NCBI GenBank assembly: GCA_041392765.1
Contig: JAWKLL010000008.1
Span: 62,001-126,000 of the forward strand
Length of the DNA stretch: 64,000 bases
Direction: 5' to 3'
Source: Lewinella sp041392765
GTDB taxonomy: Bacteria > Bacteroidota > Bacteroidia > Chitinophagales > Saprospiraceae
Part shown: one piece after another, positions 20,428 to 29,461 of the stretch
Layout: every line of letters starts with the position of its first letter
Numbering within the stretch: position 1 is the first letter of the stretch
Position numbers and translations under genes: made by a program
The notes under the pieces: model-generated
What the model saw: only the letters and a program-made list of their open reading frames with translations
Told to the model about the DNA's origin: nothing
The model's database searches: none

Positions 20428-21537
20428 CTACCCCTTCAGAAAAGGAATTTTACTTACAGTAGCAGGTAGTTTCTTACTTCCCATGTTAATATACACAATG
20501 GTATCGGGGGTGTGATAGCCAGTCGCTACATAGCCCATCCCGATGGGTATATTCAGTGTAGGAGAGGATGTGCCGCTCGTTACTTCCCCGATTACTTCCC
20601 CTGCTTCATTTTCTATGGTATAACCGTGGCGAGGTACACGTCGGTCATCCAAGGTGAAGCCCACTAGCCTACGGGATAGCCCCTCTGCTTTCTGTTGTTT
20701 CAGGAAATCACTATTGATAAATGTACCTTTATTAAGTTTGGTGATCCACCCCAGACCCGCCTCTAGGGGAGAAGTAGTATCCGATAGGTCGTTGCCGTAA
20801 AGGCAATATCCCATCTCCAATCGAAGCGTATCGCGGGCACCCAAACCAGCCGGTAGCAACCCATGTAGCTCTCCGGCTTTTAGAACGGCATCCCACAACA
20901 CCCCTACTTGGTCGGCATTTACATACAATTCAAAACCTCCTGCCCCTGTGTAGCCAGTAGCTGAAATCAATACGTTGCCAATTCCTGCAAACGTTCCTTT
21001 GGTAAAATGGTAATAAGGTATAGCCGATAAATCGACTTCCGTTAGTGGTTGTAGGAGCGTAGCCGCTAAGGGGCCTTGTACTGCTACCAACCCTGTCTCG
21101 TCGGAGATATTAATCAGGCGGGTATCGAACTGCGGATGGAATTGCGACAACCACGCCCAGTCCTTATCTATATTAGCGCCATTTACGACCAACATAAACG
21201 CTTGTTCGCCTTCGCTACACTGGTCATCGAACAGGCGATACACTAATAGATCATCTACAATACCTCCATCTTGGTTGGGGAAGCAGGAGTATTGTGCCTG
21301 CCCTGGAACGAGTTTGGATGCGTCGTTGGAGGTTACATACTGAACGAAATCAAGTGCTTGTTTTCCTTTTACAATAAACTCTCCCATGTGGGATACATCG
21401 AATATGCCAGCGCGTTCACGAACGGCTGCATGCTCTTCTTTGATGCCGCTGTAAGAAACGGGCATATAGAAACCTGCAAATTCCACCATCTTAGCTTGTA
21501 GGTCTTCATGGCGGGAACGTAGCGGTGTGGATTTCAT
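20428..21537 (-). CDS. gcvT: Aminomethyltransferase (glycine cleavage T protein)
   Basis: 369 residues, intact. It is the T protein of the glycine cleavage system and moves the aminomethyl carbon to tetrahydrofolate. The stretches EFAGFYMPVSYSGIKEEHAA, IFDVSHMGEF, GLVAVQGPLA, GYTGAGGFELY and LEAGLGWITKL are characteristic. The C-terminal domain has RRVPRHGYTI and GEVTSGTSSPTLNIPIGMGY. No glycine riboswitch was seen upstream, and the other gcv genes are not adjacent. Confidence 0.95.
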   Translation of the reverse strand: MKSTPLRSRHEDLQAKMVEFAGFYMPVSYSGIKEEHAAVRERAGIFDVSHMGEFIVKGKQALDFVQYVTSNDASKLVPGQAQYSCFPNQDGGIVDDLLVYRLFDDQCSEGEQAFMLVVNGANIDKDWAWLSQFHPQFDTRLINISDETGLVAVQGPLAATLLQPLTEVDLSAIPYYHFTKGTFAGIGNVLISATGYTGAGGFELYVNADQVGVLWDAVLKAGELHGLLPAGLGARDTLRLEMGYCLYGNDLSDTTSPLEAGLGWITKLNKGTFINSDFLKQQKAEGLSRRLVGFTLDDRRVPRHGYTIENEAGEVIGEVTSGTSSPTLNIPIGMGYVATGYHTPDTIVYINMGSKKLPATVSKIPFLKG

Positions 21538-21617
21538 ATCAGTTGGTTTTATAGCGACTTACTGGACAAGAGAATTTTCCCTCGCCTTTCGTTCGCGTCA
21601 ATCGTATTTGGAAAGGT

Positions 21618-23642
21618 TTACTTCAATATCTCGGCTCGGGTTATACGGTCGCCGACTTGTATTTTATGGACGTTTTCCATACCCGCTACTACCCGACCGA
21701 AAAGCGAGTAGTTGCCATCTAAATGAAGGGCAGGGGAATGGGTGATAAAGAACTGGCTACTTTCTGTATCCCGTCCAGCGGAGGCCATACCCAATAGCCC
21801 CTCTTGGTCATAATGACGGTCGGTGAGTTCTGAACGGATGCTGAAATCGGGGCTGGCATAAGCTTCTCCATTGGGGCTTCCACCCTGAATTACAAAATTG
21901 GGTACAACCCGATGAAAATAGGTGTCTTTAAAGAACCCCTCGCCCACTAATTGCAGCATATTCGCTACAGACCCCGGTGCTTCGGTTGCCCACAGTTCCA
22001 AGTCTATATTGCCACGAGAGGTGACTAAGCGCACACGAGGTGCGGCACCCGCGCGTTCCAATAATTTCCAGTTGATGGGTCGATTGAATGTGGGGGTATG
22101 CGGTACGAAATCACTGCGTCCTTCTAAGAAAGCAATGGTTTGCCCCAATTCATTGTAAGGCTCGGTCATAGCGGGTAGCTCCAATTGTTCCCATGCTGTT
22201 TTCAGTAGGTGGATGCTATCCAATGCTGCCTTGTAGTTGCGTTTTTCAAAACGAAGCGCTTGGGCAGCCGTGGCTACAACACCCGGTTCCCCTGACTGTA
22301 TGGCTTGGGTGAACACAACCGCCAATTCTTTAGTGACACGTCTTGCACTCAGCCCGAAGTATTGCTCAAAAACAGCTTTTTCGCTGATGGATTTCAAACC
22401 TTCCACCGCCGCCGTCTTGATGATGGGGCTGGGGTTTTGCTGAAGTTCCCTTGTTAAGAAACGATAATTCCAAGGAAACTCGGCCAAGGCTGACAAGGCT
22501 TCAGCTTGTTCGTAAGGGTTAGTGGATTTGGTATAAATCTGCCGCAATTCCGCGTTGATAGCATCCCTGAACTCGACCCGATATGCGGGCAAATGCCGAT
22601 TAGCCACCTGATAAAGTGCCAATCGAATGGGAGTGGTAAGACTGTCTTTTGCGAAACGCCACCACTGGGTTGCGTCTTCGGGGGAAGAATGTTCCAGCAG
22701 GTATTGCACGGCTCTTCTCGCAATGTGCTCATTGGGGTCACGCAGGGCTTCCGTGGCCAAAGTGCGCCCATTTTCGTAAGGAAAGTTGGAAAGTGCCTTG
22801 AGTATGTTGCATTTTACGCGGTAGTCTCTTTCGCGCTGATATTGCCCAATAAGGCTAGTGAGTGCTTCGCTGCGTTGTGTTTTTCCCAATGCTATGGCCA
22901 ACGCCATGCGAATATCTGGTTCGTTGCTACGTTCGAAGGAAGTGATGAGGGCAGGTGTTTGTAGGGAGTCAATCCCTACTTGAAAACGAGCCAAATAATG
23001 GGCAGCCACCAATCGCACGCTGACAGGATAAACTGCTGGCTTAGTTAATGTTATCATCCGTTGTGTAGCCGCTTCAGAAGTATAATTCCGCAACCCAAAA
23101 CGATATAATCCCCATGCTTGCCCCGCTAGGAGTGCTGTATCACGAGGGGTGTAGGTGCTAATGCCACTCAACTGCGCTAGGTGTTCTTCTTGTCCACACT
23201 TGCCCACGGCTTCCAAAATGGCACGATGGGTAGTGGCAAAGATCATGGCCGTATCCTCTTGCACGAATGCATCTATAAGCGGAGGAATAGCGAGCAGGCT
23301 ATGTGTTTGCCCCAAAGCGAAAACAGCCATATTGCGCACTTCTTCCACGGGGTCGTTTAACAACCGGCTTAGACTGTCGATGACGGTAGAATCGGCAAAA
23401 GATGCAAATGCCCGAGCTGCCAAGTAACGATACGTGGGGTCGGGGTGATGCAATATATTGTACAGGGATGCTGGCTTCCTAAGGTCTTGCGCATCGACAA
23501 TACGCTGAAACAGCGTATCTTTGACATCCAACCGAATAGTCGTGATAATCTCCTCTTCCTGAGGAGGCACACAGGAAGACCAAGTTGTAAATCCCACTAA
23601 GGAGATAGCCAATAACAGGGGCACCAACAGTTTACGCATCAT
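21618..23642 (-). CDS. HEAT-repeat lipoprotein fused to cyclophilin-type PPIase
   Basis: 674 residues, intact. A signal peptide (MRKLLVPLLLAISLVGFTT) with Cys at about residue 24 suggests a lipoprotein. Residues of about 60-500 form HEAT-like helical repeats, for example LLNDPVEEVRNMAVFALGQT and ALRDPNEHIARRAVQYLLEH. Residues of about 520-674 are a cyclophilin domain: VTSRGNIDLELW, YFHRVVPNFVIQGGSP, GMASAGRDTESSQFFITHSP and YSLFGRVVAGM, with the catalytic Arg of FHRV present. The ATG overlaps the stop of the upstream penicillin-binding protein gene (ATGA). A periplasmic folding or scaffold role tied to cell-wall synthesis is inferred from that coupling. Confidence 0.9.
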   Translation of the reverse strand: MMRKLLVPLLLAISLVGFTTWSSCVPPQEEEIITTIRLDVKDTLFQRIVDAQDLRKPASLYNILHHPDPTYRYLAARAFASFADSTVIDSLSRLLNDPVEEVRNMAVFALGQTHSLLAIPPLIDAFVQEDTAMIFATTHRAILEAVGKCGQEEHLAQLSGISTYTPRDTALLAGQAWGLYRFGLRNYTSEAATQRMITLTKPAVYPVSVRLVAAHYLARFQVGIDSLQTPALITSFERSNEPDIRMALAIALGKTQRSEALTSLIGQYQRERDYRVKCNILKALSNFPYENGRTLATEALRDPNEHIARRAVQYLLEHSSPEDATQWWRFAKDSLTTPIRLALYQVANRHLPAYRVEFRDAINAELRQIYTKSTNPYEQAEALSALAEFPWNYRFLTRELQQNPSPIIKTAAVEGLKSISEKAVFEQYFGLSARRVTKELAVVFTQAIQSGEPGVVATAAQALRFEKRNYKAALDSIHLLKTAWEQLELPAMTEPYNELGQTIAFLEGRSDFVPHTPTFNRPINWKLLERAGAAPRVRLVTSRGNIDLELWATEAPGSVANMLQLVGEGFFKDTYFHRVVPNFVIQGGSPNGEAYASPDFSIRSELTDRHYDQEGLLGMASAGRDTESSQFFITHSPALHLDGNYSLFGRVVAGMENVHKIQVGDRITRAEILK

Positions 23643-26188
23643 TCAAAATCAGGCTCGTTATTGATATCCAAAATATCCCCTTCTTCAAACTCGTCTCCAT
23701 CTGAAGGAGCATTGGGGTTGAGGTAAGCTTCGCAGTTTAGTTCTATACCCAAGTCGCCTTTGGGGCGGAAGAAAGGTTTGTTGAAATCCCATTTGATACG
23801 GTCGTCGCTCTGCACTTTCTCTATGAACTTCAGTACCATAGGTTTAGCCATATAAGACCCTTGTCCCAACGCCAAGTTTCGGAAACTAATCCAGCGGTCA
23901 TCGCCGCCTACCCAGCAACCTACAACTAAGTTGGGGGTAACCCCCATGAACCAGCCGTCGGCATGCTCGTTGGTGGTACCTGTTTTACCACCAAAGGGGC
24001 CTCTAATCTTACCTCTATTGCTGGAAGCCGCATATTGCAGCATTTCTACCATTGCATAGTTGGCTTCTTCCCGTATAGCTTGCTTTTCAGTAGGAACGCT
24101 TTCGTATATGACCCTTCCGAAGCGGTCTTCTATGCGAAGCAGGTAAGTAGGTTCGTTGTAAATGCCATTATTAGCAAAGGTAGTGTAAGCCCCTGTCATT
24201 TCTTCTACTGACAAGTCCACAGCACCCAAGCAAATCGAAGGTGATTGAGGAATGAGGGATTTGTCCACACCCATCAACTCTGCTTTTTCCCGCACCGGCT
24301 CGGTGCTTCCGAGTTCCCGCATCAAAGTTACAGAAATGGTATTTTTGGACTGGCGCAAGCCCTCCATCAGTGTTAAAAGTCGGTTGGAGTAGCCACCATT
24401 GGAGTTTTTGGGAGTCCACGATTTTTGCAGGTAAAACTGCCCGTCTCCGGGGCTGATGGTCACAGGAACGTCCATGTACTGCTGGCAGGGTGATATTCCC
24501 TGCAGGTCGATGGCGGTAGCATAGACAAAAGGCTTGAAAGTAGAACCTACCTGGCGGCGCGTGCCCTTGTTGACGTGGTCGTATTGAAACCAAGCAAAGT
24601 CAACACCGCCCACCCAACTGCGCACATATCCCGTTTGGGGCTCCACGGACATAAGGCCGGTTTGAAGAATCATTTTGTGGTACTTCACCGAGTCCATAGG
24701 GGTCATGGTGGTATCTTTTTCCATACCTTCGCCATCATAAGCGAAAACGCGCATGCTTACTGGTTTGCCAAACTCTTTATCAACCGTCGATTGTAGGGCT
24801 GCCCACTGTTTTTTCAGGGTGCCAAACTGGCTGCTTTTCATCACGCGGCGGTACTTATTGGCCAAACTGGAACTAATCATACCATCCTGCACTAACTGCC
24901 GAATGACATTGCCTTCTTTCTCATCCCTTATCATGCGTTCCACTTCCCTGTCGTCCGTGCTGAAGCGCAGCCCGGTTTCTTCCTCCAAGGCACGGGTAAT
25001 ATTATCTAAGTATTTAGAACGCAGGTTTTGGTAACGGTCAGAAGCACGCAGGTCTTTGGTTAAATTGGCTAAACGACGCTCTACGGGTACTTCGGTCTCT
25101 GTGCCGTATTCATATTCCCAGGGGTTCTTTCCCTTCCAGTGGGTAAAGAAAGTTTTTTGCAACTTGGGCATATGCTCTTTCATGGCCGCCTCCGCTGCTT
25201 CCTGTATATGAGGATTGATGGTAGTATATATCTTCAAACCATCGCGATAGATATCATAAGGGCTACCGTCAGCTTTGCGGTACTCTGGCCTATCCAAGAT
25301 GGCTTTCACTTTTTCCGCCAATATCATGCGAAAATAAGGGGCAAGCCCGTCAATATGGGTTTGGCTGGAAATGCGCAGCCCCAAGGGAGTGGCTCGCAGC
25401 TCATCGTATTGCTCACGGGTGATGTAGCCTGCTTTGCGCATTTGATCCAATACTACTTCCCGCCGCTGAGTAGTACGCTCGGTAAAACGACGAGGATTGA
25501 AGAGGGATGCGTTTTTCAACATTCCCACCAGCATTGCACTTTCCTGGATATTCAAATTGGCGGGGGACTTGCTGAAATAAATTTCGGCTGCTGCCCGAAT
25601 GCCTTTCGCATTATTGATAAAATCGTAGCGGTTCAGATAGAGGGCTATGATTTCTTCTTTGGTATATTTTCGTTCCAACCTAACGGCAATAATCCATTCC
25701 CGCATTTTTTGGATGATACGTTCTATCAAGTTTTTAGACCCCTCTCCACCTTTGGTAAAAAGCAATTTTGCCAATTGCTGGGTGATGGTACTAGCCCCTC
25801 CTCTGGAACCACCGAAGGCAATCGCTCTGGCCAATCCTCTGAAGTCGATACCGCTGTGTTGGTAATAACGCTCGTCTTCCGTGGCCACCAATGCTTTCAC
25901 CAAGTGCTCGGGTAGGTCGTCGAAAGTAACGGGAACGCGATTTTCGGTATAGAATTTACCCAATAATTCGCCGTTTTCAGCCATCACCTGTGAGGCTACA
26001 TTGGTTTTAGGGTTTTCCAACTCCGCTACAGAGGGCAGATTCGTGAAAGAAAGGACGATAAACAAAAGAACAACAGCACCTAAACCTCCGAGGACTAAGC
26101 GCCACATCCATTGCACCAATTGGCGTTCACGTGGATTTTCATATCCGCTTAAAAGTTGATCGATAAACTTCCGCATAGCCTGTCTCAA
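23639..26188 (-). CDS. Class A penicillin-binding protein (PBP1A-like)
   Basis: 849 residues, intact. One N-terminal membrane segment (about 28-50, LVLGGLGAVVLLFIVLSF) is followed by a GT51 glycosyltransferase with VATEDERYYQHSGIDFRGL (catalytic Glu) and GASTITQQLAKLLF. The C-terminal transpeptidase has the three motifs S-T-F-K in GSTFKPFVYA, S-K-N in QSKNTIS, and KTG in GGKTGTTNEHADGW. The protein polymerises and cross-links peptidoglycan at the inner membrane. The acidic tail (DGDEFEEGDILDINNEPDFE) is notable. Its stop overlaps the HEAT-cyclophilin start. Confidence 0.95.
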   Translation of the reverse strand: MRQAMRKFIDQLLSGYENPRERQLVQWMWRLVLGGLGAVVLLFIVLSFTNLPSVAELENPKTNVASQVMAENGELLGKFYTENRVPVTFDDLPEHLVKALVATEDERYYQHSGIDFRGLARAIAFGGSRGGASTITQQLAKLLFTKGGEGSKNLIERIIQKMREWIIAVRLERKYTKEEIIALYLNRYDFINNAKGIRAAAEIYFSKSPANLNIQESAMLVGMLKNASLFNPRRFTERTTQRREVVLDQMRKAGYITREQYDELRATPLGLRISSQTHIDGLAPYFRMILAEKVKAILDRPEYRKADGSPYDIYRDGLKIYTTINPHIQEAAEAAMKEHMPKLQKTFFTHWKGKNPWEYEYGTETEVPVERRLANLTKDLRASDRYQNLRSKYLDNITRALEEETGLRFSTDDREVERMIRDEKEGNVIRQLVQDGMISSSLANKYRRVMKSSQFGTLKKQWAALQSTVDKEFGKPVSMRVFAYDGEGMEKDTTMTPMDSVKYHKMILQTGLMSVEPQTGYVRSWVGGVDFAWFQYDHVNKGTRRQVGSTFKPFVYATAIDLQGISPCQQYMDVPVTISPGDGQFYLQKSWTPKNSNGGYSNRLLTLMEGLRQSKNTISVTLMRELGSTEPVREKAELMGVDKSLIPQSPSICLGAVDLSVEEMTGAYTTFANNGIYNEPTYLLRIEDRFGRVIYESVPTEKQAIREEANYAMVEMLQYAASSNRGKIRGPFGGKTGTTNEHADGWFMGVTPNLVVGCWVGGDDRWISFRNLALGQGSYMAKPMVLKFIEKVQSDDRIKWDFNKPFFRPKGDLGIELNCEAYLNPNAPSDGDEFEEGDILDINNEPDFE

Positions 26189-26252
26189 AACGTTTTAGTA
26201 ACAGGGCGCAAGATACGGTAATTTTATAGAATGGAGGCAAGGATAAAATATG

Positions 26253-26366
26253 CGCCAGCAACTTATCATTCTCATTTACCCGATACGCTACGGCTCTGTC
26301 CCACTCCCGACTGGCGAAATCCGTCTGGCCTTATTCCTCGCTACACCGCAAAACTGGTCAACAGCC
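26253..26366. repeat. Toxin-antitoxin island repeat, copy D1 (short form)
   Basis: It runs from CGCCAGCAACTTATCATT through ACTGGCGAAATCCGTCTGGCC to AAAACTGGTCAACAGCC. Compared with copies D2 and D3 it lacks the ATGAATAACAAACC insert and everything after CAACAGCC. It lies between the PBP gene and the VapBC-like pair. Confidence 0.85.
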
Positions 26367-26442
26367 TAGTGGGCGAAAAAATCTTGCGTAGCTCCGAAAT
26401 TGTTGCTAAATTGCTGCTTTCTTTGCAAACAAAGGTTTCACC

Positions 26443-26682
26443 ATGGAAGCATTAGAATTTTCAACACATATAGAACAAGGCATCATCAGGTTGCCAGAAG
26501 AATTTCGGGCCTACAGTAATGCTTTTGTTCGGATTATTATCCTTGCAGAAAAGCCCGCCCCCACACTTTCTAAAAAAGAAAAATTGCGGGAAATTATGTT
26601 AAAAATGGGGGAAGAAAACATTTTTAGCACCATTACGGATGCCGTAGCATGGCAAAAAGAAGCGCGAAATGAGTGGGAGTAA
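26443..26682 (+). CDS. Putative VapB-type antitoxin
   Basis: 79 residues. The N-terminal half LEFSTHIEQGIIRLPEEF has the short beta-strand and PEEF look of DUF2281/AbrB-like antitoxins. The C-terminal half is charged helix ending AVAWQKEARNEWE. The identification rests on position: it overlaps the PIN-domain gene downstream by 14 bp, the standard antitoxin-toxin arrangement. A remnant of its 3' end recurs at 28269. Confidence 0.75.
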   Translation: MEALEFSTHIEQGIIRLPEEFRAYSNAFVRIIILAEKPAPTLSKKEKLREIMLKMGEENIFSTITDAVAWQKEARNEWE

Positions 26683-27064
26683 AGCACTGTTAGATACCAA
26701 TGTCATCATCTTGCTTTCAAAGCAAGGGATAGATGTGGATGCGCTAATTTCTCGATACGATGAATTTTATGTTTCCATTATCACATATATGGAAACGTAT
26801 GGGTACGATTTTCAAAATAATGCCGAAAAAAATATCATAGATGCTTTCTTTGAACTCGTCGAAGTAATAGATGTGAATAAATCCATTGCCCAAAATGTAA
26901 TTGTGTATAAACAATCCAAGAAAAAGAAAATCAAACTTCCAGATGCAATTATCTTGGCAACCGCTAAATATTTAGGAGCGGATTTGCTTTCTGACGATTG
27001 GGATGATTTTATCAATATAGACCCATCTGTACCTGTTTTAAATATAGATAACTTGAAAAGGTAA
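26669..27064 (+). CDS. VapC-type PIN-domain ribonuclease toxin
   Basis: 131 residues. It carries the PIN acidic residues in order: Asp9 in ALLDTNVIILL, Glu42 in TYMETYG, Asp92 in KLPDAIILATA, and Asp109/110 in LLSDDWDDF. VapC toxins cleave RNA, often initiator tRNA or 23S rRNA; the target here is unknown. The lysine-rich SKKKKIK patch just before LPDA may contact RNA (inference). Confidence 0.88.
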   Translation: MSGSKALLDTNVIILLSKQGIDVDALISRYDEFYVSIITYMETYGYDFQNNAEKNIIDAFFELVEVIDVNKSIAQNVIVYKQSKKKKIKLPDAIILATAKYLGADLLSDDWDDFINIDPSVPVLNIDNLKR

Positions 27065-27095
27065 AATGCCTCGCGTATTATGGCAGAATGCTTCT

Positions 27096-27269
27096 GGCCC
27101 TGCCCCTCTCCCGACTGGCGAAATCCGTCTGGCCGTATTATGAATAACAAACCCCGCTACACCGCAAAACGGGTCAACAGCCATTCAGACAGCAATAAAA
27201 ATCCCACACGCCAGCCAGAAGCCTTGCCGACATCGCGCAGCGGGTCAGCCCGGTTGAATCGGGATCGCG
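27096..27269. repeat. Toxin-antitoxin island repeat, copy D2 (long form)
   Basis: It shares CCCGACTGGCGAAATCC, CCGCTACACCGCAAAA, AATAAAAATCCCACACGCCAG and GCCCGGTTGAATCGGGATCG with copy D3. It sits between the VapBC-like and MntA/HepT modules. Confidence 0.88.
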
Positions 27270-27308
27270 AGCCTAGGCGTGGGAAGACCTAGGGCGAGCG
27301 GCGGCGGC

Positions 27309-27647
27309 TCACTCTTCTTCCAGCGCTTGCCCAACTTCTTTTTCCAAGATGGGAATATGCCTTTTCAAAATTGCCCATACCATTGTGTCGTCCATGTTGT
27401 CGTAGGAATGTATCAGGCGATTCCGGAAGTCAACTATTTGGCGGGTATGGCTCAATACTACGTTCTCTTCTTCTTTTCGAAATTTATTTACTGCTTCCCC
27501 TATGATGCCAAGTTGCCGCTCCACGGCACTTTTCGTTTTTAGGTCTTTTTGGTAGTCGAAAAAATCGGTGGTATCTCCTGTGAAACGCTCCAGCAGTTCA
27601 ATCGCTTGGCGTATATCAGCTAAATACTTCTTCGCTTTCTCTGTCAT
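27309..27647 (-). CDS. hepT: HepT-like HEPN toxin
   Basis: 112 residues, all-helical. It has the HEPN RNase motif R-x4-H-x-Y as RNRLIHSYD, and the earlier conserved QLGIIGEAVNKF typical of HepT. In characterised MntA/HepT pairs the Tyr of this motif is adenylylated by MntA to silence the RNase (family knowledge). The 5' end overlaps the MntA gene by 32 bp on the same strand. Confidence 0.88.
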   Translation of the reverse strand: MTEKAKKYLADIRQAIELLERFTGDTTDFFDYQKDLKTKSAVERQLGIIGEAVNKFRKEEENVVLSHTRQIVDFRNRLIHSYDNMDDTMVWAILKRHIPILEKEVGQALEEE

Positions 27648-27951
27648 AAACCAGTTGTTTGGTACGCGCTATGTTGTCGCGCAAGTAAGGATTCTGGATA
27701 GGCTGGTCGGTCAATACATCCACTTTCCTACCGAAGAGGTCTTCCAATGCCTCCCACAGGGCGATGAGTTTTTCGCCGCGCTCTAAGGGTGGCATTTCAT
27801 CCATTTCCACTACTAAGTCCACGTCGCTCGCGATAGGGTCGAACGCCGCTGTGATGACGGAGCCAAAGGCATACACCCGCTTCACGCCGTACTGTTCACA
27901 CAATCCGGCAAGTGCGTTGTACTTGTCTGCTATGATTTCGGGTACTGCCAT
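27616..27951 (-). CDS. mntA: MntA-like minimal nucleotidyltransferase antitoxin
   Basis: About 111 residues from the ATG at 27949-27951 (MAVPEIIADKYN). The nucleotidyltransferase signature is YAFGS followed 11 residues later by DVDLVVEM (GS-x11-DxD). The third acidic residue is likely in GRKVDVLTD. It is the partner of the HEPN gene overlapping it downstream. An upstream in-frame extension to 28023 enters repeat D3 and is unlikely to be translated. Confidence 0.88.
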   Translation of the reverse strand: MAVPEIIADKYNALAGLCEQYGVKRVYAFGSVITAAFDPIASDVDLVVEMDEMPPLERGEKLIALWEALEDLFGRKVDVLTDQPIQNPYLRDNIARTKQLVYDRESEEVFS

Positions 27952-28022
27952 GCTGTGTTTGCTTTCTGCGCCATAACTGGACGCGCTACAAATATAAGGA
28001 TTTTCCACCAAAATTACGCTCA

Positions 28023-28235
28023 CGCCAGCAACTTATCATTCGTATTTACCCGATACGCTACGGCCCTGTCCCTCTCTCGGCTGGCGAAATCCGTCTGGCC
28101 GTATTATGAATAACAAACCCCGCTACACCGCAAAACTGGTCAACAGCCATTCAGATAGCAATAAAAATCCCACACGCCAGTCAGAAGCCTTGCCGACAGG
28201 GCGCAGCGGGGCAGCCCGGTTGAATCGGGATCGCG
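28023..28235. repeat. Toxin-antitoxin island repeat, copy D3 (fullest form)
   Basis: It begins CGCCAGCAACTTATCATT like D1 and continues through the complete D2-type tail to GGTTGAATCGGGATCGCG. It directly abuts the upstream edge of the MntA ORF. Confidence 0.88.
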
Positions 28236-28268
28236 TGCGCAATTTGGAAAATGGGGGGCTGGTGGGGG

Positions 28269-28308
28269 AAGAAGCGCGAAAGGAGTGGGAGTAGGGCATT
28301 GTTAGATA
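28269..28308 (+). pseudogene. Remnant of a vapB/vapC junction
   Basis: This 40-bp stretch matches 26656-26695, the overlap of the antitoxin end and the toxin start, at about 36 of 40 positions. It includes GAAGCGCGAAA and GAGTGGGAGTA. It lies about 35 bp past repeat D3, so a second VapBC-like cassette probably once stood here. Confidence 0.7.
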
Positions 28309-28329
28309 GGGCGGCCATCAAACACACTC

Positions 28330-28502
28330 TTACAGCAGTACGAAAGTAGCATCTTGCGAGATAAAGGCATCCTGTGCTACAGGAGTTGGTTCTTGATGGG
28401 CAGCGGGGACTACCTCATGCGTGTCGGTTGCCAAGTTCGCAGCAATACGGCTGGTGCTATGAGCAAACATATTAGGATGATGGTATCTGTTATTTTCCGC
28501 AT
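28330..28502 (-). CDS. Possible small secreted peptide (one frame change)
   Basis: It begins MRKITDTIILICLLIAPA, a plausible signal peptide. After a frame change near 28450 it continues SRIAANLATDTHEVVPAA and ends DAFISQDATFVLL then TAA. Total length is about 57 residues. The family is not recognised. Support is only the signal-like start and the protein-like composition of both frames. Confidence 0.35.
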
Positions 28503-28638
28503 GTTCTTAGGATGGATAGTTGCGGTTATGACGCAGCTTTGCCGCGCGTGGTACAAAAAGAGCGTGGTTTAACTTCTCTCGTAACGGGTTTTTAATACTT
28601 TTTAACACCCTCCCGTTTTTTAGCGTCTGGGCCAATCC

Positions 28639-28672
28639 TTTGATGGTGATTATTATGTAAACCCTACCTTTG
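28639..28672 (+). promoter_or_regulatory. Bacteroidota-type promoter of the enoyl-CoA hydratase-like gene
   Basis: TTTG at 28639-28642, a 22-bp spacer, then TACCTTTG at 28665-28672. It ends 20 bp before the ATG. Confidence 0.7.
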
Positions 28673-28692
28673 CGGTCGAATCAATATTGCGT

Positions 28693-29458
28693 ATGGAGGA
28701 TATAACATTGGCAGGAAACGTGTCTTACGAAGTAAAAGAAGGGGTGGCTACTATCACCTTTTTTCACCCCGCTCACAATAGCCTGCCAGGGCGGCTGCTT
28801 TCGGCGTTGGAGGCAGCTATCCAGCGTGCGGGAAGTGACAGCGATTGCCGAGTTGTCATATTAAAGAGCAGCGGTGAGCGCACGTTTGTGCAGGTGCCAG
28901 CTTCGACGAGCTGATGGCGGTAGAGAACGAAGCTACCGGGTGGTCGTTTTTTCCGGTTTTGCGCGCGTTATCAATGCTATGCGCAAATGCCCCAAGATGA
29001 TTCTTTGTCGGGTACAAGGAAAATGTATCGGTGGCGGGGTAGGCATTGCCGCAGCCGCTGATTATACGGTGGGCACGGCACAGGCAGCCGTCAAATTGAG
29101 TGAATTAGCGGTAAGGTACCATTTGTCGCAAATTTCCGCCGTAGAGCGAAAAACGGGTAAAGGCGGCTTTTGCAATTGTCGATACATGCAACAGCCTTCC
29201 AATCAGCAGCTTGGGCGAGGAAAAGGACTCTACGCTGAGGTATTTGAAACCATAAACGAGGCCGATAGCCACCTTGCCGACCTTGCCAATACGCTAGCCA
29301 CCTCCAGCCCTGATGCCATGCAGGCACTCAAGCAGGTGAGCTGGGAAGGTACCGAGCACTGGGATACACTATTAGCCGAACGAGCCGCCGTCAGTGGTCG
29401 TCTTGTGCTGACCGATTTTGCTAAAAACGCTATACACGCATTCAAATCCAAAAAATGA
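28693..29458 (+). CDS. Enoyl-CoA hydratase/isomerase-family protein (heavily frameshifted)
   Basis: About 255 residues over at least two frames. Crotonase-fold landmarks are YEVKEGVATITFFHPAHNSL, then FDELMAVEN (after a frame change near 28890), then CRVQGKCIGGGVGIAAAADY, the oxyanion-hole region, and KGLYAEVFETI. Between 29110 and 29230 the reading frame switches repeatedly: ERKTGK, then AAFAIVDTCNSL in another frame, FQSAAWA in a third, and back. The C-terminus is intact to FKSKK. It is either badly sequenced or decaying. A role in acyl-CoA metabolism is family-level inference. Confidence 0.65.
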
Positions 29459-29461
29459 GGA

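Noticed and set aside
20428..21620. Glycine riboswitch controlling gcvT
   Set aside because: The short region upstream of the gcvT start does not show the conserved glycine aptamer core.
26253..28235. D repeats as integron attC sites around toxin-antitoxin cassettes
   Set aside because: No convincing RYYYAAC/GTTRRRY core pair, gene orientations are mixed, and no integrase gene is in the window.
28354..28572. Plus-strand ORF between the toxin-antitoxin island and the crotonase gene
   Set aside because: The opposite strand gives a better signal-peptide-like reading; the plus-strand ORF shows no recognisable features.
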